A DNA stretch of 64,000 nucleotides from Larus michahellis. Its lineage: Eukaryota > Chordata > Aves > Charadriiformes > Laridae. This document shows, in pieces, positions 52,701-61,600 of the stretch (positions are counted from its first letter, which is position 1; each line of letters begins with the position of its first letter). The stretch covers positions 94,302,200 through 94,366,199 of the forward strand of contig NC_133896.1 of NCBI RefSeq assembly GCF_964199755.1, written 5' to 3'. The notes under the pieces are model-generated. The model was not told the origin of the DNA. It was given only the letters and a program-made list of their open reading frames with translations, and made no database searches. Made by a program: the position numbers and the translations under genes.

Positions 52701-55700
52701 TCCACGCTGTTGACATCTCTCTGAGTGGCAGCCCTGCTCTCCAGCATATCCCCTGCTCTCCCCAGTTTGATGTCATCTGCAAACTTTCTGAGAGAGTCTT
52801 CTGCGCCCCTTGTTGATGTTGGTGGTGTTCAAGAACACTATGCTTGGTATCAACGCACAAAGAATGTCATTCATAACGGGCCATCAGTTAGACTCAAAAC
52901 AATTCAGCTACTTCCCTGGAAACAGCAAAGCTTTGACCATGCTAGAAAAGAAAATCGTTATACCTCAGTAGGGTAAGCAATGCACAGGTATAATCAAACA
53001 GAAGTTGTGATTTGCTGATTTAAGTATAAGACTCAGAATCATGAATTGGTAAGCTCTGCTTTCATTTGGTTAGATGTGTTCTGATTTGTTGTTGTTGCAG
53101 GAGGCCCATTTTGTTGATCTGTCGCTGACTGTCTTTGCCCCAAAACAATATTTCCCTCTTTCTTCTTTCCCAAGTCAAGTATTCAGTTGCATGTCCTCAG
53201 TGATTTTTTTTTTTTTATTTGGTTTGAGGGGTTGGTGGAATGGATGGAGGCTGTCAGCTAGTTTCCAAAAGCACAAAATGCTATTTCTGTGTAATTTCTC
53301 CCGATATTCTATTTGTTTTTGTGCAGGTAGAACTAAACTTGTTAGAGGAATTGCTGCTCAGAACAACAGTCCAGTGTGTGGCTCAGGTAAGAGAGCTAGA
53401 GTGTCACAAATGTGTAGAAATCAGACTATTGCTTCAATTTGGTCTAGGCTTGTAAATTTTTCCTCTGTGACAGTACAGTCTTTTACTGGAGAGGTAAAGG
53501 AGTAAGTTTTCTTTCAGGCCTTAGTTGTTTTACAGAGTGTAGTTATTTTTTTCCAGGTCATTAATACATTTCTAAAATAAATACATTTCATTATAGGAGA
53601 ACATAAGCCACTTTGCTCTGTGGAGAGTCAAGAACAGCTTAACTCAGACAGAGGTAAGAAACCTGTATTGAGGTATAGATGTTTCTAAACATCTACTGTT
53701 GGTTGCAGCAAGGAGTCTGATCTGCTCTTCCCTTTTGTTGCAGGGTCTAAGCTTTTGAGTTGGATTTTAGGGTGTGCACATGCAGCCTCAAAGTCTCAGT
53801 TGAGGTCCCCTGTGAAATGGAGTCAGGCTGTTCGTCATTATCTCTGGTGGAAGACAGTACTCCATGTGCATCTGTCTTTAACCTCTCTGATATCTGCTGG
53901 GAAGGCAACACAGCAATTCAAGCAGTCAGGAAGATTTCTGAGCAGTGTCAGGGCAACTTCTTCACACAGGCTACCAGATGCACCAGCAAGGGCTGATGTG
54001 TGGCTGTATCTGCTGCTCAGTAACAGGAAAGGTTTGCATGGCGATGTGGTCACGAATAGCTGCCTTGGCTGTAGTGACCAAGAAACAGCTCCGGACCCTG
54101 AGAGGTGTGAGGAAGTTAAGCATCAGAGTACAGGCCCTGTGCTTTCAGAGAGCAAATTTCTGCTTCTTCAGGAAGATGGGAGGCAGCAGGATCTCATGGG
54201 AGACAGTTTTGAAAGGCAAAGGAACTCAAGAGAGCCATCATGCCTTTAAGGAGGACTTTCTCCAAGCATAAGCACAGACCGTCCTCATGGTCAAGAAAAC
54301 AGGCAGGCAAATCAGAAGATCAGCTTTGCTAAGCAGGGAGCTCCTGACAGGGTGCCAGTGCAAAAATTGCTTATACTAAATGTGGAGGCAGGGGCAGGCT
54401 ACAATGGAGGAATTTAGGAACGCTGTCCAGGCAGGTAAGGATGGTGTCAGGAAAGCCAAGGCTCAGGGAGGCTTGAAACCATGAAGGGATGACCAGGACC
54501 ATGAGAGTAGCTTCTGCTGCTGTGTTATCTGTAGAAGAATAAAAGAGGAAAATGCCAAACGGGATTTAGTGATATCTGATGCTGATATAGGCTGTAGTAT
54601 AGGCTAGATGAGCAGACAGTGAGGTGGACTGAAACCTGAATGTGTTTCTGTTCACGGGAGAAAGATGATGACTGTGAGTAAGCAGGATGGTTTTACTAAG
54701 CATAAATCGCAGTTTACCAACTTGACAGCCTTTTTTGGATGAAATTACTAGATCTGTGGATGAGGGGAGAAGAATGAATGTCATATACCTTGACTTTAGC
54801 AAGACTTTTCATGCAATGTCCCACAGCATTGTTGGAGTCCTAAGTTGGGATGTCCTAGTCTGAATGAATGTCTATCTACATGGGTGGAAAACTTGCTAGA
54901 TTGTCAGGCCTGCAGGTAGCAGTTAATAGGTTGTATTCCACATGGATGCTGGTCACAGTTGGAGTACTGAAGTGATCTATTTTTTGGTGACCTGGACAAG
55001 GGAGATAAAACAATGTCATTGAATTTATAGATGACAAAATTTATAGATGCAAAATGTAGAGTGCAGTCAATCAATATGAGGGCAGGATTGTCATTCAGAG
55101 AGAGCTGGAGGGGACTAGGCCTGTGCGAACCTCATGAAATTCTGCAGAGATAATGCAGGGTCCTGCACCTGGATGGACCAACAGCTTAGGGGAACAGGTT
55201 GAGGACCCGTGTAAATCGGAGGACCCTCTCCCCTCTTCTCACCAAGCAACAGGAGAGGATCGCAGAGAAGAGGGGGAATGGAAACAGGTCCCTGCTTGAG
55301 GAAGCAGGCGAGTCCCCTCCCAACCTCTCCCAGCTTCCCAGTTACCCCTGCAGAACAGGTATGGGGTCCTGCAAGAGGAACTGGCCGATGGAGAGGAGGA
55401 TGGCACACCAAGACTAGAGAAGACAGAAAGTACACGTCACAGCGGACCCAACTTCACTACTAGCTCCAAAAGGAAAAGGAGAAAGGTCATAGTTGTGGGT
55501 GACTCTCTGCTGAGGGGGGCAGAGGGACCAATATGCCGCCCTGACCCGCTACACAGGGAAGTCTGTTGCCTCCCTGGGGCAAGGGTCAGGGATGTGACAA
55601 ACAAACTCCCAGACCTAGTAAACCCCACTGATTATTACCCCCTGTTAGTATTTCAGGTGGGTAGTGATGAAATGGGTAGGAGGAGGCCGAAACCAATTAA

Positions 55701-58700
55701 AAGAGATTTTAGAGCCTTAGGGCAGCAGCTCAAGGGGTCAGGAACACAAGTTGTCTTCTCTTCTATCCCACCAGTGGCAACTGTGAATAAAGAAATTGAT
55801 AGGAAGAGGCAACAGATCAACTTGTGGCTCCGGGACTGGTGTTACAGGCAGGGCTTTGGGTTTTTCGAACATAGGTGGCTATATGAGACACCTGACATGT
55901 CATTGTCAGGTGGGACACAGCTGTCCCAGAGGGGGAAAAGAATTTTGGGGCAGCAGTTAGCAGGGCTCATTGACCAGTCTTTAAACTAGATATGAGGGGG
56001 GAAGGGGAGATAACTGGGCCTGTCAAGGTTAAACCTGAGGAAAGCATGACACAGTTTGAAGGAGACCAAATTAGTGAGGACTCCCACTCTGACATTTCAT
56101 CAGAGAAAGGTGATAGAAGTTTAGAAATTACTGCTAGAGAACATTGGGAAAACCCTTTCCTAGAAGGGGAAAAGGGTACTAGGCTAAGAGTTAACAAAGT
56201 TCATGGACAGAGCTTTAAGCCGAAAGTTAAGGGGGAAGGGGATAAAACCAGGCCCGCTGGTAATGAACCTGAGTGTCAAGGGCCAAAGATGGGGGTGAAA
56301 TCAGTAGCCCAGGTCAAGTGCATCTACGCTAATGCATGTAGCATGGGCAACAAACAGGATGAGCTAGAAGCCATTGTGCGGCAGGACAACTACGACATAG
56401 TCGCCATCACGGAAACGTGGTGGGATGATGGTCATGACTGGAATGCTGCAATGAGTGGCTATAAGCTCTTCAGAAGGAATAGGCAAGGAAGAAGGCGGGG
56501 GGGCTGGTGGCTCTGTACATTAGGGAGCTGTTTGACTCTATAGAGATAGACTCCAGTGATGAAGAAGTTGAGTGTTTATGGGTAAGGGTGAAAGGGAAGG
56601 CTAACAGAGGTGATTTTGTGCTGGGAGTCTGCTATAGACCACCCAACCAGGATGAACAGGTTGATGAGGTATTCTATAAGTGGCTGGCTGCAGTCTCGCA
56701 AACGCCAGCCCTTGTTCTAGTTGGGGACTTCAACTTACCAGACATCTGCTGGAAATATAACACAGCAGAGAGCAGGCAGGCTAGGAGGTTCCTCGAGTGT
56801 ATGGAGGATAACTTCCTGACACAAATGGTAGGTGAGCCTACCAGGGGAGGTGCCTTGCTAGACCTACTGTTCACGAACAAAGAAGGGCTAGTGGGGGACG
56901 TGGAGGTCGGAGGCTGTCTTGGGCTTAGTGACCATGAAATGGTTAAGTTTTCCATCCATAGTGAGGTAAGGAAGGGGGTTAACAAAACCTCCATCTTGGA
57001 CTTCCGGTGCGCAGACTTTAGCCTGTTCAGAACCCTGGTTGGGAGAGTCCCGTGGGAGGTAGTCCTGAGAGACAAAGGAGCCCAGGAAGGCTGGACGCTC
57101 TTCAAGAGGGAAATCCTAAAGGCCCAGGAGCAGGCTGTCCCCATGAGGCGCAAAATTAAAGGGCGGGGAAAATGGCTGGCCTGGATGAACAAAGAGCTCT
57201 TGATGGGACTTAAGGAAAAAAGGAAGGTTTACCACCTTTGGAAGAGGGGACAGGCAACTCAGGAGGAGTACAGAGATCGTGTTAGGTCATACAGAGAAAA
57301 AATCAGGAAGGCAAAAGCCCGGCTGGAACTCAACCTGGCAATTAACATAAGGGACAACAAAAAAGTTTCTATAAATATATCAACAAAAAGAGAGTGACAG
57401 AGAATGTCCATCCCTTACTGGATGCGGGGGGAAACCTTGCAACCAAGGACGAGGAGAAGGCTGAGATACTTAATGCCTTCTTTGCCTCTGTCTTTAATAG
57501 TCAGACCAGCTACCCCCAGGGTGTTCAGCTTCTTGGGCTGGAAGATAAGAATGGAGAACAGGACAACCCCCCTGTAATCCAGGAGGAAGTAGTTAATGAT
57601 TTGCTTATGCACCTGGACACGCATAAGTCTATGGGGCCGGACGGGATTCACCCAAAGGTTCTCAGGGAGCTGGCAGGAGAGCTCACCAAGCCTCTCTCCG
57701 TTATCTATCAACAATCCTGGTCAACAGGAGAGGTGCCGGATGACTGGAGGGTGGCCAATGTGACGCCCATCTACAAGAAGGGCTGGAAGGAGGATCCCGG
57801 AAACTACAGGCCTGTCAGCCTGACCTCTGTACCGGGAAAGATCATGGAGAGGATCATCCTGAGTGAGCTCTCAAGGCAAGTGCAGGGCAGCCAAGGGATC
57901 AGGGCCAGCCAGCATGGGTTTATGAAAGGGAGGTCCTGCCTGACCAACTTGATCTCTTTCTATGACCATGTGACCCGCTTTCTCGATGAGGGGAAGGCTG
58001 TGGATGTTGTCTACCTGGACTTTGGTAAGGCCTTCGACACCGTCCCCCACGGCATTCTCCTGGAGAAACTGGAGAATCATGGCATAGACAAGTGTACCCT
58101 CCGCTGGATAAAAAACTGGCTGGATCGCCGTGCCCAGTGAGTTGTGATTAATGGAGCAAAATCTGGTTGGCGGCCGGTCACCAGTGGTGTCCCCCAGGGC
58201 TCAGTTTTGGGGCCAGTCTTGTTCAATATCTTTATTGATGATCTAGACAAGGGGATTGAATGCACCCTCAGTAAGTTTGCGGATGACACCAAACTAGGTG
58301 GGAGTGTTGATCTGCTTGAGGGTAGGAAGGCTCTACAGAGGGACCTGGACAGGTTGGATCAATGGGCCAAGGCCAATGGGATGAGGTTTAATAAGGCCAA
58401 GTGCCGGGTCCTTCATTTTGGTCACAACAACCCCGGGCAACGCTACAGGCTTGGGGAAGAGTGGCTCGAAAGCTGCCCGGCAGAAAAGGACCTGGGGGTG
58501 CTGGTGGACAGCCGGCTTAACATGAGCCAGCAGTGTGCCCAGGTGGCCAAGAGGGCCAATGACATCCTGGCTTGTATCAGGAATAGCGTGGCCAGCAGGA
58601 GTAGGGAAGTGATCGTGCCTCTGTACTCGGCACTGGTGAGGCCTCACCTCGAGTACTGTGTTCAGTTTTGGGCCCCTCCCTACAGGAAAGACATTGAAGT

Positions 58701-60830
58701 GCTGGAGCGTGTCCAGAGGAGAGCCACCAAGCTGGTGAGGGGTCTGGAGAACAAGTCCTATGAGGAGAGGCTGAGGGAGCTGGGCATGTTTAGTTTGGAG
58801 AAGAGGAGGCTGAGGGGAGACCTCATTGCCCTCTACAACTACCTGAAAGGAAACTGTAGAGAGGCAGGGGTTGGGCTCTTCTCCCAAGGGAATAACGACA
58901 GGACCAGAGGAAATGGTATGAAGCTGTGGCAAGGGAGATTTAGATTAGATATTAGGAAGAATTACTTTACTGAAAGAGTGGTCAGGCACTGGAACGGCCT
59001 GCCCAGGGAGGTGGTGGAGTCACCATCCCTGGAGGTATTTAAGAAACGTGTAGACATGGCTCTTCAGGGCATGCTCTAGTGCCCAAGATTATTGTTTGTG
59101 GTGGGGTGTTGTGTGTGGGGTTGTGGGGTGGGTGTGGAGTTTAGTAGGTGGGTGTTGGTGTGGTTTGTTTTGTCTTTTTGGTTTTTTGTTTTGTTTTGTT
59201 TTTGTTTTTTTGGTGGGTTTTTTTTTTGTGGTTGGACTCGATGATCTCAGAGGTCCCTTCCAACCACTAAGATTCTGTGATTCTGTGATTCTTGCACTGG
59301 TGCAGAATAGGGACTGACTGGCAGGGGAGCAGCTCTGCTGAAAGGTACGTGGGAGTCCTTATGGACAGTACAGTATTAGTCAACAGCACTCCCTGGCAGC
59401 AAAGGCAGCTGATAGCATCCTAGAATGTTTCAAGGAGTCCTTAAGCCAGTACATTGAAGCAAGTAGTTATTTTCCGTTACCTGGCACTTGTTAAATGATG
59501 TGTAGAGTATTACAACTAGTTTGTGGACACCCAGTGCTGGAAAAGTGCTGATAAATTTGAGCAAGTTCAGCAGAGTGCCACCAATGTGGTCAGAGGCTGG
59601 AGCACAATTCATCTGTGGAGACGCTGAAGAAACTGGGCTTGTTCAAGTCCAGAGAAGAGCAGGCTTTCAGGGTACATAACAGCAGCTGCTAATACCTGTG
59701 AGGATATTGATAAGAAGACCAAGCCAGGCTGTTTACTTAGGTGTATAGTGGGATATCAAGGTGATGGTCCTAAATTGAAGCAGGGGAGATTCTGTGTGGA
59801 TATATAAAAAAAAAAGATTTCTGCCTTTTAAGTATGACTAATCACTAGGACAGGCTGCATGGAGTTGTCATGGAGTCTCTACCCTTGGAGGGTGTTAAGA
59901 CCTGACTGGAGAAATTCTTGAGCAACCTCTGGAATGTTCCAGGAGCAACCTGGAAATGAATGTTGACCTTTCATTGAGGAGGGGTTGGGTTATAGACCTC
60001 CTGGATTCCCCCCCAGGGCAAACCTGAATGATTATTACAATTCTTATGAATTGTAGCTGGTGACTCATCTCTAAGTAATGACTGATACCACTGTGAAGTT
60101 ATGCAGTGGGATGTAGCTACCCTGTGATCTCTTTTCAGAGCTCTCTACCAAGCAGAACAGCACCCCGATGTCCAAGTGTGCAGATGACCATGGTGTAACC
60201 GAGGGAGGTGAGTGCCTGTTCTGTGGTGGAGAGCTGTCTTGGGGGAAAGGTGTTGGCTTTGTGGTGTTAGCTGATGGCAGTATGTTGAGTTGTAGCTAGC
60301 AACTCACTTTTATGCAATGGCCAGTACCTTGAAGCTGAGCAAGGCAGGGGACTGTAGTTGTCTTCTGATCTCTCTTCAGACATCTCTAAGGAGGACAACA
60401 GCAGCTTGCTGGACAAGCATGCAGATGACGATGGCGTAAATGAGGGAGGTAAGTGCCTGTGCTCTGGAGCAGTCTTTGTTCATTGTGACTTTTGCCTAAA
60501 GCTTCTTGGTGTGAAGTTACGGTGACACTATGAGCGCTCAGTGCCTTCTGTGCTTGGCCTTTGCACGGCCTGGGAGGGAGCGTAAGGACAGTGTATGGAG
60601 TCTGGTATGGAGGAGAGAGGGGAGGTGTTGCATGATGGCCCCGGGGGGGCAGGGGTTGTTGATCAGGGCTATTATTGATGCTGAACAAATGGCCCAGCTC
60701 TCAGTCAGATTACTCTTGATATATATGGGCTGGGAGTGAATATCGCCTGTTGTCCTTGCAGAAGTGACCCGGGGTGCAGAAGGTGGAAATGAGAAGCGCC
60801 TGAGCAACTCTTCCAGCTGCAGTAAAGAAG
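34671..60830 (+). CDS. CD58: CD58-like (CD2-family) immunoglobulin receptor; 9 exons seen, 3' end unresolved
   Basis: CD58 (LFA-3) is a cell-surface adhesion ligand that engages CD2 on T and NK cells. Exons: 34671-34725, 47757-48056, 48715-48966, 50894-50989, 53327-53386, 53597-53653, 60139-60207, 60380-60448, 60762-60830. All junctions are GT/AG and phase 1, giving 342 residues so far. Residues 1-19 are the signal peptide, about 20-118 a V-like domain, 119-202 a C2 domain and about 212-232 the membrane helix; the rest is cytoplasmic. The V domain lacks both core cysteines and carries [14 protein letters not shown], close to the CD58 pattern VLWKKQKDKVAE as I recall it. The C2 domain has four cysteines (two disulfides), the CD2-family pattern. 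NFT, NLT and NIS are glycosylation sites. The tail, over 100 residues, is much longer than human CD58's. CD48 or another CD2-family member remains possible. Confidence 0.8.
34854..34999 (+). repeat. 73-bp tandem duplication in the CpG island with MYB-type palindromes
   Basis: Two units, 34854-34926 and 34927-34999, each start agcggccgttaacggcg, share ctaaacc and end gtcgggcgggc or ggccgggcgggc. Each contains the palindrome CCGTTAACGG, in which the MYB core TAACGG occurs on both strands. It lies in intron 1, about 130 nt after the exon 1 donor. The duplication is seen directly; MYB binding is a motif-based inference. Confidence 0.85.
35178..35331 (+). mobile_element. CR1 LINE 3' fragment in CD58-like intron 1
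   Basis: It begins with the end of ORF2 (cccagggagtcgccatccct, the PREV-SPSLE block). The 3'UTR follows (ttggattcgatgatcttaaa, then ggtcctaacctaggcgattctatg). It is 5'-truncated, in sense with the host gene, and abuts the edge of the CpG island. Confidence 0.88.
35332..41329. other. CD58-like intron 1, first part
   Basis: Intronic DNA with simple repeats (GT run at 37299-37316, T run at 38967-38984). Frames such as 37784-38212 (142 codons) resemble no family. No other transposon was recognised. Confidence 0.5.
41330..41814 (-). mobile_element. ERV-type solo LTR (avian), minus orientation
   Basis: On the minus strand it begins near TGTACTAGGACTGC and runs through a block ending in gaagaaaattaactccat on the plus strand. 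It reaches a TCTCAACCCATGAG segment, which is also present in the LTRs at 49690 and 61601. I recall this arrangement as common in bird ERV LTRs. No gag, pol or env sequence flanks it, so it is a solo LTR. It is diverged and its inner edge is approximate. Confidence 0.72.
41815..47718. other. CD58-like intron 1, second part
   Basis: Intronic DNA. Apart from the 34-bp tandem duplication at 45315-45382 and an A run near 46489, I see no exon, RNA gene or transposon. Short frames such as 41831-42136 are unsupported. Confidence 0.5.
45315..45382 (+). repeat. 34-bp tandem duplication
   Basis: Two consecutive 34-bp copies beginning gaagttattagtggttggca and continuing gagca-tagtggc differ at one or two bases. 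It is a recent local duplication in intron 1 with no evident function. Confidence 0.88.
47719..47756 (+). promoter_or_regulatory. Long polypyrimidine tract and acceptor of the V-domain exon
   Basis: Nearly 30 T with a single C interruption, then ccctgtag at 47756. It serves as the acceptor tract for exon 2. Homopolymers of this length are mutable, so splicing strength could vary between alleles. Confidence 0.7.
47757..48056 (+). CDS. CD58: CD58-like exon 2: V-like immunoglobulin domain
   Basis: 300 nt, phase 1-1, encoding about 100 residues: [52 protein letters not shown]. Phe-Thr-Phe and Tyr-Val-Leu sit where the B- and F-strand cysteines of ordinary V domains lie, so the core disulfide is missing, as in the CD2/CD58 family. 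The acceptor follows a T run of about 28 nt. Confidence 0.9.
48057..48714. other. CD58-like intron 2
   Basis: Intron of about 0.66 kb between the two immunoglobulin exons. A short CA-rich patch lies near 48577-48592. Nothing else was recognised. Confidence 0.55.
48715..48966 (+). CDS. CD58: CD58-like exon 3: C2 immunoglobulin domain
   Basis: 252 nt, phase 1-1. The four cysteines are in ISCNIS, LKCTG, ATCFIKF and LTQCFP, with a central tryptophan in IYTWKFS. This matches the compact membrane-proximal C2 domain of CD2-family receptors with two disulfides. The acceptor is tctccttcag and the donor gtaatgaa. Confidence 0.9.
49690..50577 (-). mobile_element. ERV-type LTR (avian), minus orientation, in intron 3
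   Basis: About 0.9 kb. Reading the plus strand: a catgggttgagataaggact block; an aattaatttaatttatttcc block (AATAAA on the minus strand, a poly(A) signal); repeated ctccagcatggg-type units with ggctgcag (50098-50280); and an end at ttgcaaacccaatgcgagac. I recall this composition as a widespread avian ERV LTR. Its 181-codon plus-strand frame (50039-50584) is a repeat artefact. It sits between the C2 and transmembrane exons. Confidence 0.72.
50894..50989 (+). CDS. CD58: CD58-like exon 4: transmembrane segment
   Basis: 96 nt, phase 1-1. It encodes a short charged stalk ([10 protein letters not shown]), a hydrophobic run of about 20 residues ([18 protein letters not shown]) and a Cys-Arg-Arg stop-transfer. 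The acceptor is tttaaag and the donor gtatgtat. Confidence 0.9.
50990..51969. other. CD58-like intron 4, first part
   Basis: Intronic sequence after the transmembrane exon. No exon or repeat was recognised. Confidence 0.5.
51970..52840 (-). mobile_element. CR1 LINE fragment, minus orientation, in intron 4
   Basis: Read on the minus strand, it gives the C-terminal half of CR1 ORF2: remnants of the FADD box (rc of tttgatgtcatctgcaaact at 52767-52786), the linker and a degraded end ([15 protein letters not shown], minus frame at 52248-52039). It is strongly diverged with many stops, and the 3' terminal octamers are missing. It is an old copy. Confidence 0.82.
53327..53386 (+). CDS. CD58: CD58-like exon 5: cytoplasmic
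   Basis: 60 nt, phase 1-1, reading [20 protein letters not shown]. It has a strong acceptor (tttttgtgcag) and donor (gtaagaga). Being symmetric and divisible by three, it can be skipped without a frameshift. Confidence 0.75.
53597..53653 (+). CDS. CD58: CD58-like exon 6: cytoplasmic
   Basis: 57 nt, phase 1-1, reading [19 protein letters not shown]. The acceptor is ttcattatag and the donor gtaagaaa. It joins exon 5 in frame with no stop. Confidence 0.7.
53800..55184 (+). mobile_element. Old CR1 LINE, 5' part, split by a younger CR1
   Basis: Degraded ORF2 remnants run in order: [18 protein letters not shown] (endonuclease) near 53877-53930; a linker to about 54540; a DFSKTF-type RT block near 54790-54830; and [16 protein letters not shown] near 55120-55175, which in CR1 lies just before the LVD block. 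It is cut off there by the start of the younger element and resumes at 59294. Frames are broken throughout. Confidence 0.82.
55200..55989 (+). pseudogene. CR1 ORF1 (SGNH/GDSL esterase-like), 5'-incomplete
   Basis: The frame is open through a basic segment ([12 protein letters not shown]) into VGDSLLRG, the GDSL-type block I of SGNH hydrolases. FQVGSDEMG (block III position) and [20 protein letters not shown] (block V position) follow, with a stop after DQSLN. In CR1 ORF1 block V is, as I recall, DGTHLSQRG. Here Gly and Gln (CAG, 55918-55920) replace the Asp and His, so esterase activity is probably lost. No convincing in-frame ATG or N-terminal region is visible, consistent with a short 5' truncation. 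Confidence 0.82.
55992..59079 (+). pseudogene. CR1 ORF2: endonuclease and reverse transcriptase, two frame changes and one stop
   Basis: It begins just after the ORF1 stop. An acidic leader runs to about 56290, then the APE-type endonuclease: [46 protein letters not shown] basic linker covers 57080-57360. The reverse transcriptase follows: [96 protein letters not shown]. It ends [20 protein letters not shown]. The frame shifts from the 55992 frame to the 56507 frame near the G run, and to the 57394 frame at the A run. TGA at 58138 replaces an arginine codon (CGA to TGA). The catalytic FADD is intact. Confidence 0.92.
59294..60020 (+). mobile_element. Old CR1 LINE, 3' part, continuing after the nested insertion
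   Basis: It resumes the older element where 55184 left off. The first part carries a degraded [20 protein letters not shown] (ctgctgaaaggtacgtggga, gtccttatggacagt). It continues through the C-terminal ORF2 region and a decayed 3'UTR (gaccttt...ggttgggttatagacctcct) without clear terminal octamers. It is much more diverged than the inserted copy. Confidence 0.8.
60139..60207 (+). CDS. CD58: CD58-like exon 7: cytoplasmic, duplicated module A
   Basis: 69 nt, phase 1-1, reading [20 protein letters not shown] then TEG. It is paralogous to exon 8, and the upstream intron sequence is similar too. The acceptor is tctcttttcag and the donor gtgagtgc. Confidence 0.75.
60380..60448 (+). CDS. CD58: CD58-like exon 8: cytoplasmic, duplicated module B
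   Basis: 69 nt, phase 1-1, reading [20 protein letters not shown] then NEG. It shares the S-K--NS----K-ADD-GV-EG pattern, length and borders with exon 7. The acceptor is tctctcttcag and the donor gtaagtgc. Confidence 0.75.
60762..60830 (+). CDS. CD58: CD58-like exon 9: cytoplasmic
   Basis: 69 nt, phase 1-1, reading [20 protein letters not shown] then SKE. It has the same length and phase as exons 7 and 8 but has diverged more. The acceptor is tgtccttgcag and the donor gtatgtga. No stop follows in frame, so at least one more exon is required. Confidence 0.7.
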
Positions 60831-61535
60831 GTATGTGAAGGGAAAGCTCCCTGTGTCTCAGGAGAGTATGCAGACTGTCACAGAGGCTGGCAGTAGCAGT
60901 GCTGGTCCAGGCTGTGTATAACCCTGACCCATGGATGCAGGGGGTGCATGTATGGTGGGCACATGCGTGTGTGATGTGTGCTAGAGAATCGTGTGCTTGT
61001 GCTGGAAGTATTTAGAACGCTGGCCAGTTTAGCCAGTTTAAAACTGTAGGATTAAGGGTTACTAATCTTCATTAATAACACACCTCTTGCTTATGCTTGC
61101 ATTTTTACTTTATTCCATGCCTTAACAAGTGATAAAGGCTTATAGTGGCTAAGGTGTCAGTAGATTTCTGAACTGCAGTTCTACCTTGTTAATTATGAAT
61201 GTTGTTGAACATCATATCAAAGTAGAGAGATATTGTGTAACACTGAAGGGTTTTTTTATTGCTTCGGTATGCAGCTCTGTCTTCTTTGGTCACAAAGAAT
61301 GCAGAGTTTACTTAATATGTGTTTTGTTTTTTTATTCTTGTGGTTTGTTGTTGTTTTTTAAACCTACATGGACGTGATGGGAAAGCTCTTCTAAATAAAC
61401 AGACGAGTGGGCCTAGGGAGTGACACATGGAATGAGAAAACTGGTTATTATGCTGTATGGGTGAATATTCATCGACACTACAATTTATGGATATTAGTGA
61501 AATTCAAGCTGCAAAAACACAATGTTTCTCTACAG
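60831..61535. other. Intron or 3' region after CD58-like exon 9
   Basis: No convincing exon before the candidate at 61536. An AATAAA at about 61394 could be a poly(A) signal if the gene ends earlier than I think, but no in-frame stop exon was found before it. Confidence 0.4.
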
Positions 61536-61558
61536 TTGTTTCATATTCCATGAACTAG
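61536..61558 (+). CDS. Candidate terminal exon of the CD58-like gene
   Basis: An acceptor-like tttctctacag ends at 61535. In phase 1 the sequence reads VVSYSMN and stops at TAG (61556-61558), closing the protein at 349 residues. It is the best-placed stop after exon 9, but a seven-residue exon cannot be confirmed by similarity. A terminal exon beyond the solo LTR or the window is equally possible. Confidence 0.3.
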
Positions 61559-61600
61559 TTATAACCTTTACACTGTAGTCATCGGTTCTGTGTGCTGTGT

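Larger units (their letters stand above)
55185..59293 (+). mobile_element. Young, nearly full-length CR1 LINE (about 4.1 kb) inserted in an older CR1
   Basis: CR1 is a non-LTR retrotransposon with an esterase-bearing ORF1 and an ORF2 with APE-type endonuclease and reverse transcriptase. This copy has the main part of ORF1 (to 55989), ORF2 (about 55992-59079), a T/G-rich 3'UTR (59080-59230), the conserved tggttggactcgatgatctc block and terminal octamers (ATTCTGTG twice, then ATTCTT). Coding decay is slight: a frame change near the 7-G run at 56497-56503, one near the A run at 57359-57364, and one TGA at 58138-58140. It sits in sense orientation in CD58-like intron 6. Confidence 0.95.

Noticed and set aside
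53743..53780. Possible extra CD58-like exon after ttttgttgcag
   Set aside because: In phase 1 it opens (GSKLLSWIL) but lacks a good nearby donor and runs straight into CR1 sequence.
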